DNA of 64,000 bases from CAVYYW01 sp963772845 (GCA_963772845.1 CAVYYW010000042.1:1-64000), one strand, 5' to 3'; positions 43,112-53,198 are shown, numbered from the stretch's first letter. The notes: generated by a model not told the origin, from the sequence alone. Made by a program: numbers and translations.

Positions 43112-43140
43112 TTGATCAGAATACTATACGGGGGTATACT
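43112..43140 (+). promoter_or_regulatory. csoR-copA promoter with CsoR operator
   Basis: TTGATC and TATACT are 17 bases apart, and the CsoR-type palindrome ATACTATACGGGGGTATACT spans spacer and -10. CsoR releases this on binding Cu(I). Confidence 0.85.
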
Positions 43141-43165
43141 GTGATTATAAGCCGAGGTGATATTG

Positions 43166-43489
43166 ATGGACGATAAACAAATTGAAGATTTAATGCAGCC
43201 CGATAAAAAACCAGCTGTCCCCCGAACGGATCAGGAAAAACAACAGATGATTAACCGTTTGAAACGGATAGAAGGACAGATCAGAGGAATTCAAAAAATG
43301 GTTGAAGATGACCGCTATTGTGTTGATGTCCTTATCCAGATATCAGCGATCCAAGCGGCTCTTAAGAAAGTGGGCTTTTCTCTTATGGAGAGGCATACGA
43401 AATCATGTGTCAGTCATGCGATTATGGAAGGCAATGGCGATCATCATATTGATGAACTTTTAAAAGTCATGCAGCAATTTACGAAATAG
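43166..43489 (+). CDS. csoR: Copper-sensing repressor CsoR
   Basis: 107 residues, all helical. The Cu(I) ligands of the family are present: Cys in DDRYCVDVL, then His and Cys in RHTKSCVSHAI. The DNA-facing helix has NRLKRIEGQIRGIQKM. ATG 43166 follows GAGGTGAT. copA starts 22 bases downstream. It represses the copper-efflux operon and probably the divergent DUF4396 gene. Confidence 0.93.
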   Translation: MDDKQIEDLMQPDKKPAVPRTDQEKQQMINRLKRIEGQIRGIQKMVEDDRYCVDVLIQISAIQAALKKVGFSLMERHTKSCVSHAIMEGNGDHHIDELLKVMQQFTK

Positions 43490-43511
43490 ATTTGGCCGGG
43501 AGGTGACAGCT

Positions 43512-45909
43512 GTGCCAGAGACAAAAGAACTCTCGCTTAATATTACCGGGATGACATGTGCAGCGTGTTCGGCCCGTATTGAAAAGGTATTAAATAAGAT
43601 GGATGGCGTTGAGGCAAACGTCAATTTGGCTTTAGAAAGTGCAAAGGTTACGATTGATCCTGAAAAAAAACAGACGGAAGACATTGTGGCACGTATTGAA
43701 AAAATCGGCTACGGTGTTCGTCCAGAGAAAGCGGAATTTGATATTAGGGGAATGACTTGCGCTTCTTGCTCTCAGCGTATTGAAAAGGTATTAAATAAAA
43801 TGACCGGCATTGAGCTGGCCACAGTTAATCTGGCAACAGAGTCTGCAAAGGTTGAATATCTTGCCGGAAGTGTGTCAGAAGACGATATTACTGCAAAAGT
43901 GAAAAAACTCGGCTATGAGGCTATTCCAAAAAAAGATTCAGCAGAGCAGGAAGATTATAGAGAGCAGGAATTTCAGCAAAAGCTCCGTAAATTTGTGATC
44001 TCAGCGGTGTTAACCCTGCCTTTTGTATATATGATGATTGCGCAGGTTACAGGATTACCAATGCCAGCCATCTTCGAAAACGAATGGGTCCAGCTTATAC
44101 TTGCCGGTGCTGTTCAATTTTATATTGGCGGTCAATTTTATGTTGGTGCATTCCGAGCGCTGCAAAATAAAAGTGCAAACATGGATGTGCTCGTTGCTCT
44201 GGGAACATCTGCTGCTTATCTCTACAGCCTGTATGGTGTGATCCGGTCGGTTATTGAGCCATCCTTTAATCCAGATTTATATTTTGAAACGAGTGCGATT
44301 TTGATCACCTTGATTTTGTTAGGGAAATTATTTGAAGCCCGGTCAAAGGGTCGTACAACCATGGCCATTAAGTCGTTGTTAGACCTGCAAGCGAAAGAAG
44401 CGACGGTCATTCGTGATGAAAAAGAAATGAGTATACCGGTTGATCAGGTTGTCATTGGAGACATTCTGATTGTTAAACCAGGCGAAAAAATTCCTGTTGA
44501 TGGCAGCGTTATTGATGGCCGCTCAGCGATTGATGAATCGATGATTACCGGCGAATCGATCCCAGTTGAAAAGACAGAGGGCGACAGTCTTATTGGGTCG
44601 ACGATTAACAAAAACGGAACACTTAAGGTTAAAGCGGAAAAAGTCGGTAAGGATACGGCTCTGGCTGGTATCGTAAAAATTGTAAAAGAAGCGCAGGGAA
44701 CCAAAGCCCCTATCCAAAGAATGGCGGATGTCATCTCGGGAATCTTTGTCCCAATTGTCGTAGGGATTGCTTTTGTTACTTTTCTCATATGGATTACAGT
44801 TGTTTCACCCGGTCAGTGGCCAGCAGCTTTGGACGCAGGAATTGCGGTTCTCGTGATCGCCTGTCCATGTGCCCTGGGACTTGCCACGCCAACCTCCATT
44901 ATGGTGGGTACAGGAAAGGGAGCAGAGCTCGGTGTCCTCTTTAAAGGCGGGGAGTACTTGGAGACAACACACAAGCTAGATGCGATTTTACTGGACAAAA
45001 CAGGAACGATAACGAAGGGGAAACCCGAAGTCACTGACTTTATTGCATTTAATGAAGATCAAGAACAACTATTATTAGAGGTAAGTGCTGCTGAAAAAAC
45101 GTCTGAACATCCGCTTGCTCAGGCGATCGTGAACTATGAAAACACTCAAATTGCGGGGCAGGCTGAAGTTAAGAATTTTGAAGCGATTCCAGGCTATGGC
45201 ATTCAGGCGGACGTCAACGGCAAAAAGATTCTGATCGGGACACGTAAGCTAATGAACGAACGTGGAATTTCATTTCAGACGCACGAAGATCAGATGAAGA
45301 CATTGGAGTCAGAAGGAAAGACAGCCATGTTTATTGCGGGAGAGCACCAGCATCAGAGGGATCGTTGCAGTTGCAGACACGATTAAAGAATCTTCTAAGC
45401 AGGCAGTTGAACAATTGAAAGCATTAGGTCTTGAGGTATATATGGTCACTGGTGACAATGAACGAACAGCCAAGGCGATTGCCAAACAGGCAGGCATTGA
45501 TCATGTCTTCGCTGAAGTTCTGCCTGAGAATAAGGCGGAAAAAGTAAAAGAGCTTCAGGCAAAAGGTCAAAAGGTAGCGATGGTGGGAGACGGCATCAAT
45601 GATGCACCAGCACTTGCTGCAGCGGATATCGGGATGGCCATTGGCACGGGGACGGATGTTGCGATTGAAACAGCTGACGTCACCTTAGTTGGCGGTGATC
45701 TTGAACACATTCCGAAAGCGATCTCGCTCAGCCGGCAGACGATGAAAAATATTCGCCAAAATTTATTCTGGGCACTCTTCTACAATACAATCGGCATACC
45801 AATTGCTGCGATTGGACTACTTGCACCATGGGTTGCAGGAGCAGCAATGGCGTTCAGCTCTGTTACCGTTGTAGCGAATGCATTACGGTTAAAGAGGGTA
45901 AAGGTATAA
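43512..45909 (+). pseudogene. copA: Copper-exporting P1B ATPase CopA, one frameshift
   Basis: About 800 residues if joined. Two N-terminal metal-binding domains (GMTCAACSAR and GMTCASCSQR), eight membrane helices with the CPC motif in ACPCALGLATP, the phosphorylation motif DKTGTITKGKP and the A-domain TGES are in the first frame. It breaks near 45345. The second frame gives SIRGIVAVADTIKESS, MVTGDNERTAKAIA, MVGDGINDAPALA and the last helices. The break lies at the end of the nucleotide-binding domain. GTG 43512 has GGGAGG eight bases before. Since both halves are highly conserved, a sequencing error deserves checking. Confidence 0.9.
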
Positions 45910-45981
45910 TAAGCGAGAATGAAAATCTGCGCAGGAATGACCTGTCATTGATTATTAATTTTTAAAAAGGAGAATGCAGAT

Positions 45982-46185
45982 ATGGAAACAGCAACATTAG
46001 AGGTTAAAGGTATGACTTGCGGACACTGTGAGGCTTCAGTAAAAGGAGCATTAAAAGAATCCGGAGCGGAAGACGTTAAGGTTGATCTAGATACTGGTAA
46101 AGTAGATGTGAATTACGATAAGGAAAAAGTATCAATGGATCAAATGAAGGAAGCGATTGAAGAGCAAGGATACGATGTCGTTTAA
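45982..46185 (+). CDS. copZ: Copper chaperone CopZ
   Basis: A 67-residue ferredoxin-like heavy-metal-associated domain with the Cu(I) site GMTCGHCEASV. It carries copper to CopA. AAAGGAG precedes the ATG. It follows copA in the csoR-copA-copZ operon order of Bacilli and is closed by a terminator. Confidence 0.95.
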   Translation: METATLEVKGMTCGHCEASVKGALKESGAEDVKVDLDTGKVDVNYDKEKVSMDQMKEAIEEQGYDVV

Positions 46186-46190
46186 TAGCT

Positions 46191-46228
46191 AAAAGCCCGA
46201 TTGGATGATTGATCCAATCGGGCTTTTA
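46191..46228 (+). terminator. Terminator of the cop operon
   Basis: A 16-bp stem AAAAGCCCGATTGGAT...ATCCAATCGGGCTTTT. Confidence 0.92.
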
Positions 46229-46296
46229 TTAACTGCAGGATTAACGGTGGATGGCTGATGATACCCTTGAAAAATCCCCCCGGTGTCGTTGTGGTT

Positions 46297-46445
46297 GTTG
46301 ATTTCCGCTCTAGGCTGCTCGCTTTCCACGGGCACGGCCACAGCTAACTTTGGCGTGGTTTCTTTGTGAGCCAAAGTGGATCTTCGGACGCGTGCTGATC
46401 CCGCCGGAGTCTCGCGCCATCCGCTACAATCAACGTGTTTGTAGT
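46297..46445. repeat. GC-rich Bacillus-type intergenic repeat
   Basis: Contains CGCTTTCCACGGGCACGGC, GGATCTTCGGACGCGTGCTGATCCCGC and GGAGTCTCGCGCCATCCGC, bracketed by GTTGATTTCCGCTCTAGGC and ending near CAATCAACG. This closely recalls a dispersed repeat of many Bacillus genomes. No gene is seen in 46229-46772. A 17-base stretch GACTTTTTCAGTGGCTA at 46570-46586 is shared with 21478-21494. Confidence 0.55.
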
Positions 46446-46772
46446 CCTGCAGAGGCTTTTGGAAGTCATTTGAGGCTATAGATATGATTCAGCGGCCATC
46501 AGCTTTCCACGTGACGTCCCAAATTTCCAGCAACACCATATCCGAGTGAACACGGGTAACCTTTATATAGACTTTTTCAGTGGCTACATCAGTGATCTAA
46601 GCGAGACTCTGCAGTGCACCAACTGAAGGAAGATTGGCTAATTTCGTCACGTCAAATGACAACGCTGATCAAACCCACGTCTTGGTTTTTTTTAACCATT
46701 ACACGTGAGATTTTTACATACATTTTTGTGATTAATACAACACTAACCCTATCTTTAAAGGGAGTGTGGGCT

Positions 46773-48156
46773 ATGACGCATTGGTATTCTGTTATACCGC
46801 TTATCTTAATTATTCCGATTGCGATGTGGTCGAAGCAGGTTATTGCAGGGCTGACAGTTGGACTGCTCGCTGCTTCATATCTCGTACAGCCAACGCTTTT
46901 AGGAGGTCTCGAGCAGGCGGTGACCTACGTGATACAAAACCTTGCTAATCAAGGCAAGCTGTATGTTATCGGCTTTTTATACCTTTTCTCAGGGCTTGTC
47001 AATTTAACTAGTATCACAGGCGGTATTCAAGGTTTTATTGATCTGATGGCAAACAGGATTAAGACCAAGAAGCAAACGATTTTGCTTATCTGGCTGACGA
47101 TTGCCGGAACATTTATTTCACCTAACCTTAGAATTGTGACGGTGGCGCCCAATTGTGAAAGCGCTCGGCGAGAAAATCAATATTGCTAAAAAAAGGTCAA
47201 GCTTTATCATTGAAACAACAGCCATACCGGTTATCGCTCTTATTCCAATTGGTACCGCGTTTATAGGATACATGACGTCGACCATCGATTTGTCTGTCAA
47301 ACATCTGGGTATTAAACAGGATCCCTATCACCTTTTTTTGAAAAGCATTCCTTTTAATTTTTTCTCGATCGCAGTCATTACACTGTCTATTGTATATAGT
47401 ATATTCGGGCATCCTCATTTTAAAAAAACCCAGCAGGATCAAGTCCCTAAAAAAGAAAGCAAGGAAAGAATGGACGAAGAGATGGAATCTAAAGCATTTA
47501 ACCTTGTTTTTCCGCTTTCCATGGCATTAATTTTAATTATTTTTCTCTCTTTCTGGGACGGCTATAAAAAAACACATGCTATATTAAATGCTTTTACGCA
47601 TTCGGATATCTCTAAAATGATGCTGTCAGGAATCGTTATTGCGGTCATCCTCACCTTTATTTTCTTACTTATTCAAAAGTACCCACTCAAGCAACTGCTG
47701 GATGGTTTCTTTACAGGCGGCAATACGCTCATGCCGGCGATTGTATTATTTGCGCTTGTCTGGGGTGTCACGTCTGCCTCGGATGATCTTGGATTTGCTA
47801 AATTTGTCACGGCATCATTGGGGTGGATTCCGGCAAGCATCGTCCCGCCGGCGGTGTTTATCATAGGGTCCATCATTGCTTATTTCATTGGATCTTCCTG
47901 GGGATCATGGGGATTATTGATGCCGATCGGCGTATCAATGGCTCAAAGTGCCGACATTTCCCTGCCGCTGATGATCGGTGTCATTTTTGCCAGTGGAACG
48001 GTTGGCGCCTTAATTTCTCCATTATGTGGAGGTACTGTTACCATATCAAAAATAATGGGGATGGAAATTATGGATTACTCAGCCTACAAGCTGAAACACA
48101 CCATTGTCCCGTTTATTTTGGCAGCCATTTTTTATTGGCTGATTGTGTACATTTAA
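46773..48156 (+). pseudogene. NhaC-family Na+/H+ antiporter, one frameshift
   Basis: About 460 residues, about ten membrane segments. The first part has HWYSVIPLILIIPIAMWSKQVI, then GLTVGLLAASYL and FISPNLRIVTVAP. The frame breaks near 47148, where the run CCCAATTG carries one base too many or two too few. The second part continues VKALGEKINIAKKRSSFIIETTAIP and ends with TSASDDLGFAKF, SSWGSWGLLMPIGV and GTVGALISPLCGGTV. The family exchanges Na+ or another cation/metabolite for protons. ATG 46773 follows AAGGGAGTG. Confidence 0.8.
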
Positions 48157-48191
48157 TGAGTTGACAGCGCCTTTTTATTGCATTACAGTTT

Positions 48192-48216
48192 ATATATGAA
48201 CATATTATCATATATT
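48192..48216 (+). promoter_or_regulatory. CzrA/SmtB-type operator before czcD
   Basis: TATATGAACATATTATCATATA is an imperfect inverted repeat like the ATGAA...TTCAT sites of ArsR/SmtB zinc repressors. It lies in the czcD promoter region. Confidence 0.7.
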
Positions 48217-48248
48217 GAATTAAACGGATTTTAAAGGGGTAACTTTAA

Positions 48249-49229
48249 ATGGCACACACACATTCACATGATGAGGGGCATAACCATGACCACGATCATG
48301 ATCACAGTGATCTGTTTCACAGTCATGCGCCAGCAGGAAAAATGAAACAGGTTTTCTTTTTAGCCATGATTATATTGGTGGCGGAAATTGTTTTTGGACT
48401 CATTTCAAACAGTCTGGCTCTCCTGGCTGATGCTTGGCACATGGCAACGGATGTTGCAGCGATTGGGCTGTCTTGGTTTGCTTTGGTGCAGGCAGAAAAG
48501 CCGCCAAACCAGAAAATGACGTTCGGGTATGAGCGAGCCGGAATTATTGCTGCAGCGATCAACGGCTTAACGCTTGTAGCCATAACGATCTGGATTTTGT
48601 ATTCAGCCGTTCAACGGATGTTATCGCCAGAATCGGTCGGTGGCATTGGCATGATGATTGGAGCGGGAATTGGCTTGGTCGTCAATTTGTTTATTATTTT
48701 CCGATTAAATGGAGGAGAAGAGAACCTTAACGTTAAGGCAACACTTCTTCATGTTATGGGTGATTTAGGGGCGTCAGCAGGTGTCATTATTGCAGCCATC
48801 GTAATTTCCTTCACAGGGTGGCAGTTTATTGATCCGCTTTTAAGTGTTCTGATTGCTGTCCTTGTCGCTTTTAGTGCGTGGAATATAACGAAGCAAAGCT
48901 TTCATATCTTAATGCAGGCGACTCCTAAGGGAATAGATATCACAGATATCAGCTCGAAGATTAAAACAGTGTCTGGTGTAAAAGGCGTGCATGATCTTCA
49001 TTGCTGGACACTGACAAGCGGCAAACATATTTTAACCTGTCACGCGGTGCTGGATGATGAATTACAGATGAAAGACAGCCAGTCTGTATTAGAAAACATA
49101 AGGGCCGTACTTAGTGGCTGCGGCATACAGCACACGACTATTCAAATTGAAGACTCGACTAATGATCATAACGATCAGCTGATCTGTACGGAATTGCAAG
49201 GCGGGCATGAACACAGCCATCAGCACTGA
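48249..49229 (+). CDS. czcD: Cation-diffusion-facilitator zinc exporter CzcD
   Basis: A 326-residue CDF transporter with six TM segments. A His/Asp-rich N-terminus (HSHDEGHNHDHDHDH) and a His-rich C-terminus bracket the protein. The TM2 HMATD and TM5 HVMGD motifs are the transport-site ligands. It exports Zn2+ and related divalent ions with protons. The czrA-like gene follows and is likely in the same operon. Confidence 0.93.
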   Translation: MAHTHSHDEGHNHDHDHDHSDLFHSHAPAGKMKQVFFLAMIILVAEIVFGLISNSLALLADAWHMATDVAAIGLSWFALVQAEKPPNQKMTFGYERAGIIAAAINGLTLVAITIWILYSAVQRMLSPESVGGIGMMIGAGIGLVVNLFIIFRLNGGEENLNVKATLLHVMGDLGASAGVIIAAIVISFTGWQFIDPLLSVLIAVLVAFSAWNITKQSFHILMQATPKGIDITDISSKIKTVSGVKGVHDLHCWTLTSGKHILTCHAVLDDELQMKDSQSVLENIRAVLSGCGIQHTTIQIEDSTNDHNDQLICTELQGGHEHSHQH

Positions 49230-49263
49230 TTTTTCCAGAATATCGTAAAGTCAGGTGAAACAA

Positions 49264-49584
49264 ATGGAAGAACAAAAAGCTATGAATGATTTAGAAGCTC
49301 TCAGTGAAGAAACACTTACGGATGTCGCCCAAATTTTTAAGGCGCTTTCTGAATCAACGAGAATAAAAATTTTGCATCTTCTTTATCAAAAGGAATGCTC
49401 CGTAAATGAGATCACCCAGAGACTTGATATGCAGCAATCAACCGTCTCGCATCAGCTGCGTTTTTTAAAGCACCTTCGTCTCGTTAAAACCAGACGTGCC
49501 GGCACGACGATCTATTATTCTCCTGATGACGCGCATGTCATGAACCTCTTAGAGCAGACGCTCAGCCACGCGCAGCATACTTAG
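49264..49584 (+). CDS. czrA: ArsR/SmtB zinc-responsive repressor CzrA-like
   Basis: About 106 residues, winged helix: DVAQIFKALSESTRIKILHLLYQKECSVNEITQRLDMQQSTVSHQL is the recognition region (shown as separate motifs), and the C-terminal helix has DDAHVMNLLEQTLSH with Asp/His alpha-5 ligands of the family (DxH...H). ATG 49264 follows CAGGTG; GTG 49255 is possible. It starts 34 bases after czcD and probably represses that operon. Confidence 0.88.
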   Translation: MEEQKAMNDLEALSEETLTDVAQIFKALSESTRIKILHLLYQKECSVNEITQRLDMQQSTVSHQLRFLKHLRLVKTRRAGTTIYYSPDDAHVMNLLEQTLSHAQHT

Positions 49585-49617
49585 GTAGGTGGCTAGGAAA
49601 GGTGCCAGGAAAGGGGA

Positions 49618-49698
49618 AGGTGCCTGTCACTCCCCGAACGGTGTCTAAATTTGTCGAAGTGCCAGGCACTTCGACAAACATCGGGGCGTGCCAGGCAC
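49618..49698. repeat. Nested palindrome of the GTGACAGGCAC repeat family
   Basis: The 29-bp element TTTGTCGAAGTGCC-A-GGCACTTCGACAAA (49650-49678) is a perfect inverted repeat. It is flanked by GGTGCCTGTCACTCCCCGA on the left and TCGGGGCGTGCCAGGCAC on the right, so two repeat copies face each other. Confidence 0.85.
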
Positions 49699-49708
49699 AC
49701 AAACTAAA

Positions 49709-50920
49709 CTAAACAAATCTCTTCTTCCCAGCCCCGAGTCCAAACACAAAAATAAGGCCGGCTACAATAATAAGCATCCACAAGGAAACGGTCCAGCTAT
49801 GTGTGACATCATGCAGCATGCCAAATAATGCAGGGCCAATGGCAGCTAGAAGATAGCCGAATGACTGAGCCATACCTGAGAGCTCGGCTGCCTGCTGAGA
49901 GCTTTGGGTACGTAGGCTGAAGAACATCATCGATAAGCTGAATGCCGATCCCCCCGCAATACCGATCATAATCACCCAAATTGGCGTTAAACTCACACTT
50001 CCGTACAGGATGCCGGTCAAACCAATGACAAATAGAATGGCAGTAATGGCAACAAGAATGCGCTGGTTTTTCATCCTCCCGGCTAGAATCGGAACAATAA
50101 ATGTGAAAGGCAGGACGGAAAATTGGATCAATGAAAGCATCCAGCCTGCAGTGTTGGAGCTAACTCCTTGTTGCTGAAGAATCTCCGGGAGCCAGGCAAC
50201 GAGAGTATAAAAGATAAGTGATTGAAGCCCCATAAAGAATGTTACCTGCCAAGCCAATTTAGATCGCCAAATGCTTGCAGTCTGATTTCCTGAAGTTTTT
50301 GATAGAGCTTTATTCTGTCGAGAACGAAGCTGGGGAATCCAAAATAGAACCGCAACAAGTGAAATGACTCCCCAAAACCCAAGAGAACCATGCCATCCTA
50401 ACCTCGATGCAGAAGAAATCGGCACACTTAATCCCGCAGCAATAGCACCGCACAGGTTCATGGAAACCGAATAGACCCCCGTCATCATTCCAACACGATT
50501 AGGGAAATTTTGTTTAATAAGGCTTGGCAGCAGGACGTTACAGACGGCAATCCCAAGACCAAATAAAATCGTTCCGCTAAATAAAGCCGCAACGCCGCCG
50601 AGTGGCCTTAATCCCACCCCAATTGTTAATACAATTAATGAGACAAATAAAACAGATTCCATCCCAAAGCGTCGTGATAATTTAGGCGCGAAGGGAGAAA
50701 GACAGGCAAAAGCGAGCAGCGGCACAGTCGTCAGCATGCCGGTGAGCGTATTTGATAGTCCAAGACTGGAGCGGATCGCCCCAACCAATGGCCCAACAGA
50801 GGTAAGAGGCGCTCTGAGGTTAGCACCGATACATATTATGCCGATAATAAGTAAAATAATTTCAATTTTGGTAGTCAGATTCTTTTCTTTCTGGATAAGT
50901 GGAGCCTGTTGCATACTCAT
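49709..50920 (-). CDS. CynX/NimT-type MFS transporter (YycB-like)
   Basis: A 403-residue, 12-TM MFS protein with the CynX/NimT branch motifs: IGANLRAPLTSVGPL near the start, PLLAFACLSPFAP, GIAVCNVLLPSLIK and GAIAAGLSVP. Family members transport cyanate, nitroimidazoles or unknown small molecules; the direction is uncertain. It lies 17 bases after a FadR-type GntR regulator that probably controls it. Confidence 0.85.
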   Translation of the reverse strand: MSMQQAPLIQKEKNLTTKIEIILLIIGIICIGANLRAPLTSVGPLVGAIRSSLGLSNTLTGMLTTVPLLAFACLSPFAPKLSRRFGMESVLFVSLIVLTIGVGLRPLGGVAALFSGTILFGLGIAVCNVLLPSLIKQNFPNRVGMMTGVYSVSMNLCGAIAAGLSVPISSASRLGWHGSLGFWGVISLVAVLFWIPQLRSRQNKALSKTSGNQTASIWRSKLAWQVTFFMGLQSLIFYTLVAWLPEILQQQGVSSNTAGWMLSLIQFSVLPFTFIVPILAGRMKNQRILVAITAILFVIGLTGILYGSVSLTPIWVIMIGIAGGSAFSLSMMFFSLRTQSSQQAAELSGMAQSFGYLLAAIGPALFGMLHDVTHSWTVSLWMLIIVAGLIFVFGLGAGKKRFV

Positions 50921-50937
50921 GATGTTTCCTCCGTATC

Positions 50938-51624
50938 TTACGTCAAAGTCTCTTTAAATTGTGAAATATATTCATTAACAGCATCTGCTGCCTGGTCGGT
51001 GTTCTGATTAAGGATGGCCTCCACCAGTTTGCGGTGAACGTGATGATGGAAGTCCGTGTGAGAGGTTATTTTTGCTAAATCATGAACGGAGTCCTGCAGC
51101 GGAACTGACATATGTTCGTAAAGATCAATCAGGATACTGTTGTGAGAGGCTTCAGCAATCGCTTTATGTAATTCAATATCTGCGTTCACATACGTATGGC
51201 TATCGCCTTTCTCAGCTGCAGCATGACAGATTTCAAGATGGCTTTTTATATGAGCAATATCTTCATTATTTCGTCTGACTGCTGCCAGGCGTGCGGCTTC
51301 CAACTCAAGCGCGTGTCTCACTTCCAGTGTTTCTAAGAGGGTTGACTTCTGAATGCGACGGTTCAGTGCTGCTCCAAGAGCGCTCGATGAACAGACATAT
51401 GTTCCGCTACCCTGGCGTGTTTGCAGAAGTCCGGCATGTACAAGGGCCCGTATCGCTTCTCTCAGGGTATTCCTGCTCACATCCAGCTGCTGAATCAACT
51501 CCAATTCAGGCGGAATTCGGCTTCCGACGGGCCAAGCTCCATCCTCTATAAGGGATTCAAGCTGCTCAACGACTTGCTCAACCAGAGAGGAGCCGATTAG
51601 TTTTGGAAATAGGCATTTATACAC
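50938..51624 (-). CDS. GntR family regulator, FadR/FCD subgroup
   Basis: A 228-residue regulator. The N-terminal winged helix is VVEQLESLIEDGAWPVGSRIPPELELIQQLDVSRNTLREAIRAL (seen as continuous GntR pattern), and the C-terminal FCD domain has EVRHALELEAARLAA and the metal-site residues Asp and His around NADIELHKAIAEASHN. The GTG start has only a weak ribosome site, so the true start may be a few codons downstream. It is the first gene of a two-gene operon with the CynX-type transporter, whose substrate is probably its effector. Confidence 0.85.
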   Translation of the reverse strand: MYKCLFPKLIGSSLVEQVVEQLESLIEDGAWPVGSRIPPELELIQQLDVSRNTLREAIRALVHAGLLQTRQGSGTYVCSSSALGAALNRRIQKSTLLETLEVRHALELEAARLAAVRRNNEDIAHIKSHLEICHAAAEKGDSHTYVNADIELHKAIAEASHNSILIDLYEHMSVPLQDSVHDLAKITSHTDFHHHVHRKLVEAILNQNTDQAADAVNEYISQFKETLT

Positions 51625-51769
51625 CTCTAAATTTGTAGGATGATTGGTTCATTGGTTAATATAGCACGACTGGTTGATTATGTAAATTTGATTGAAAAAA
51701 CGAAATTTATTGAAAAAAACAAGGTTTCTTGAGGTGGTTGAGGGCATCTGAGAGGCGAAAAACAGAAAT

Positions 51770-52016
51770 AGTGGTCCTAAAGAGGCGTTTGAGGACAAAA
51801 AAAGTGCCAAAAGTCGAAAAAGTGGAATCCAAAGCGGTGTTTGAGGACAAAAAAGTGTCAAAAGTCCTGAAAAAGTGGAATCATCAAAGCAGGTGTTTGA
51901 GGACAAAAAAGTGTCAAACGTCGAAAAAGTGGAATCCAAAGCGGTGTTTGAGGACAAAAAAACGTTAAAAGTCGAAAAAAGTGGAATCCAAAGAGGTATT
52001 TGAGGACATATGAGCG
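51770..52016. repeat. Tandem repeat, about 51-56 bp, near five copies
   Basis: Copies of GTTTGAGGACAAAAAAGTG begin at 51787, 51839, 51895, 51946 and 51998, each followed by a TCGAAAAAGTGGAATCC-type stretch. Periods are 52, 56, 51 and 52, so a reading frame is not kept throughout, although long open frames result in both strands. There are no spacers, so it is not CRISPR. The rest of 51625-52125 holds no gene. Confidence 0.85.
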
Positions 52017-52125
52017 CCACGAATCGTGCTTCAAAATAAGTTCCACTCAAAAAAACAAAGGATTTCACCCTCATTAAGATGAATAGAGTTGATAAGAACA
52101 TTATTAAAAGAAGGGCAGGAATTGC

Positions 52126-52509
52126 ATGCTTCATCACATCGAAATATATGTCTCGGATCTTAGTAAAACGATTAGATTCTGGGAGTGGCTTTTAAATGAA
52201 CTCGATTATGATGTCTATCAGAAATGGGACGCAGGCATCAGCTGGAGACACAAAGACACCTATCTCGTGTTTGTTCAGGCTGAAAAGCGGTTTATGGATG
52301 TTTCATATCACCGGTGCCGAGTGGGGCTTAATCACTTGGCGTTCTATGCCAAATCAAAAGAACAGGTGGATGACATAACAGAGGTCTTGAACGAAAAGGG
52401 TGTAAAAATTCTATACTCAAATGAGCATCCTCATGCGGGTGGACCTGATCACTACGCTGTTTATTTTGAAGACCCGGATAGAATAAAAGTTGAACTGGTG
52501 GCACCATGA
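52126..52509 (+). CDS. VOC family protein
   Basis: A 127-residue protein starting HHIEIYVSDLSKTIRFWEWLL, with YLVFVQAEKRF, GLNHLAFYAKSKEQVDD and the final YAVYFEDPDRIKVELV. Putative metal ligands are His3/His4, His near residue 75 and Glu near the C-terminus. Substrate unknown. The stop overlaps the HAD start by four bases (ATGA), so the two are translationally coupled. Confidence 0.87.
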   Translation: MLHHIEIYVSDLSKTIRFWEWLLNELDYDVYQKWDAGISWRHKDTYLVFVQAEKRFMDVSYHRCRVGLNHLAFYAKSKEQVDDITEVLNEKGVKILYSNEHPHAGGPDHYAVYFEDPDRIKVELVAP

Positions 52510-53189
52510 TAAAGGCGGTGCTGTTTGATTTAGATGGTACGCTGTTAAACCGGCACTTGTCTCTTGAAAAATTTATTAATGGCCAGCATGCTCGGTTACA
52601 TTCATCACTTGGACATATCCCTCTCGAGTCGTTCAGAGAACGATTTATAGAGTTGGATCACAGGGGGTATGTTTGGAAGGACAAAGTTTACCAGCAGCTT
52701 GTCAATGAATTCGAGATTAAAGACGTCTGCTGGGAGGATCTGCTTGAGGATTACCTGGCCAATTTTAAAGAGAGCTGTGAACCGTTTCCAAATCTGATCA
52801 GCATGCTGGAAAACCTGAAGAAAAAGGATTATCAACTGGGTATGATAACAAACGGAAAAGCGCAGTTCCAGGCGGATTCAATTGAGGGGCTGGGGATTAA
52901 ATCTTATTTTGATGTCATTCTCATTTCCGAAAAAGTGGGTCTTAAGAAACCTGACGTGCGCATTTTTGAGAAAGCATTGAGAGAAATGAACGTCTCAGCT
53001 GATAAAAGTATCTATATCGGGGATCATCCTGAAAATGATGTTAAGGCAGCCCGCCAGGCAGGAATGAAAGCCGTTTGGAAAAAAGATGCCTACTGGGAAT
53101 CAGCAGAAGCAGATGCCGTTATAGACGATCTATCAGAAATAGAGGCAGTCATTGAAAAGCTGGATGCGCAGCGATTATTACAGAAATGA
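52506..53189 (+). CDS. HAD-superfamily hydrolase
   Basis: A 227-residue phosphatase-like HAD protein. Motif I is FDLDGTLLN, motif II is MITNGK, the Lys lies in GLKKPDVRIF, and motif IV is YIGDHPENDVKAA. A helical C1 cap occupies residues about 15-90. It probably hydrolyses a small phosphate ester. It overlaps the VOC gene and is followed 9 bases later by a Nudix gene, a likely three-gene operon. Confidence 0.88.
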   Translation: MIKAVLFDLDGTLLNRHLSLEKFINGQHARLHSSLGHIPLESFRERFIELDHRGYVWKDKVYQQLVNEFEIKDVCWEDLLEDYLANFKESCEPFPNLISMLENLKKKDYQLGMITNGKAQFQADSIEGLGIKSYFDVILISEKVGLKKPDVRIFEKALREMNVSADKSIYIGDHPENDVKAARQAGMKAVWKKDAYWESAEADAVIDDLSEIEAVIEKLDAQRLLQK

Positions 53190-53198
53190 GGGTTGCTT

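Noticed and set aside
51770..52016. CRISPR array
   Set aside because: The units are contiguous with no unique spacers, and no cas genes are near.
51649..52137. Long minus-strand reading frame over the tandem repeat
   Set aside because: It is low-complexity, arises from the repeat, and has no ribosome site or family match.
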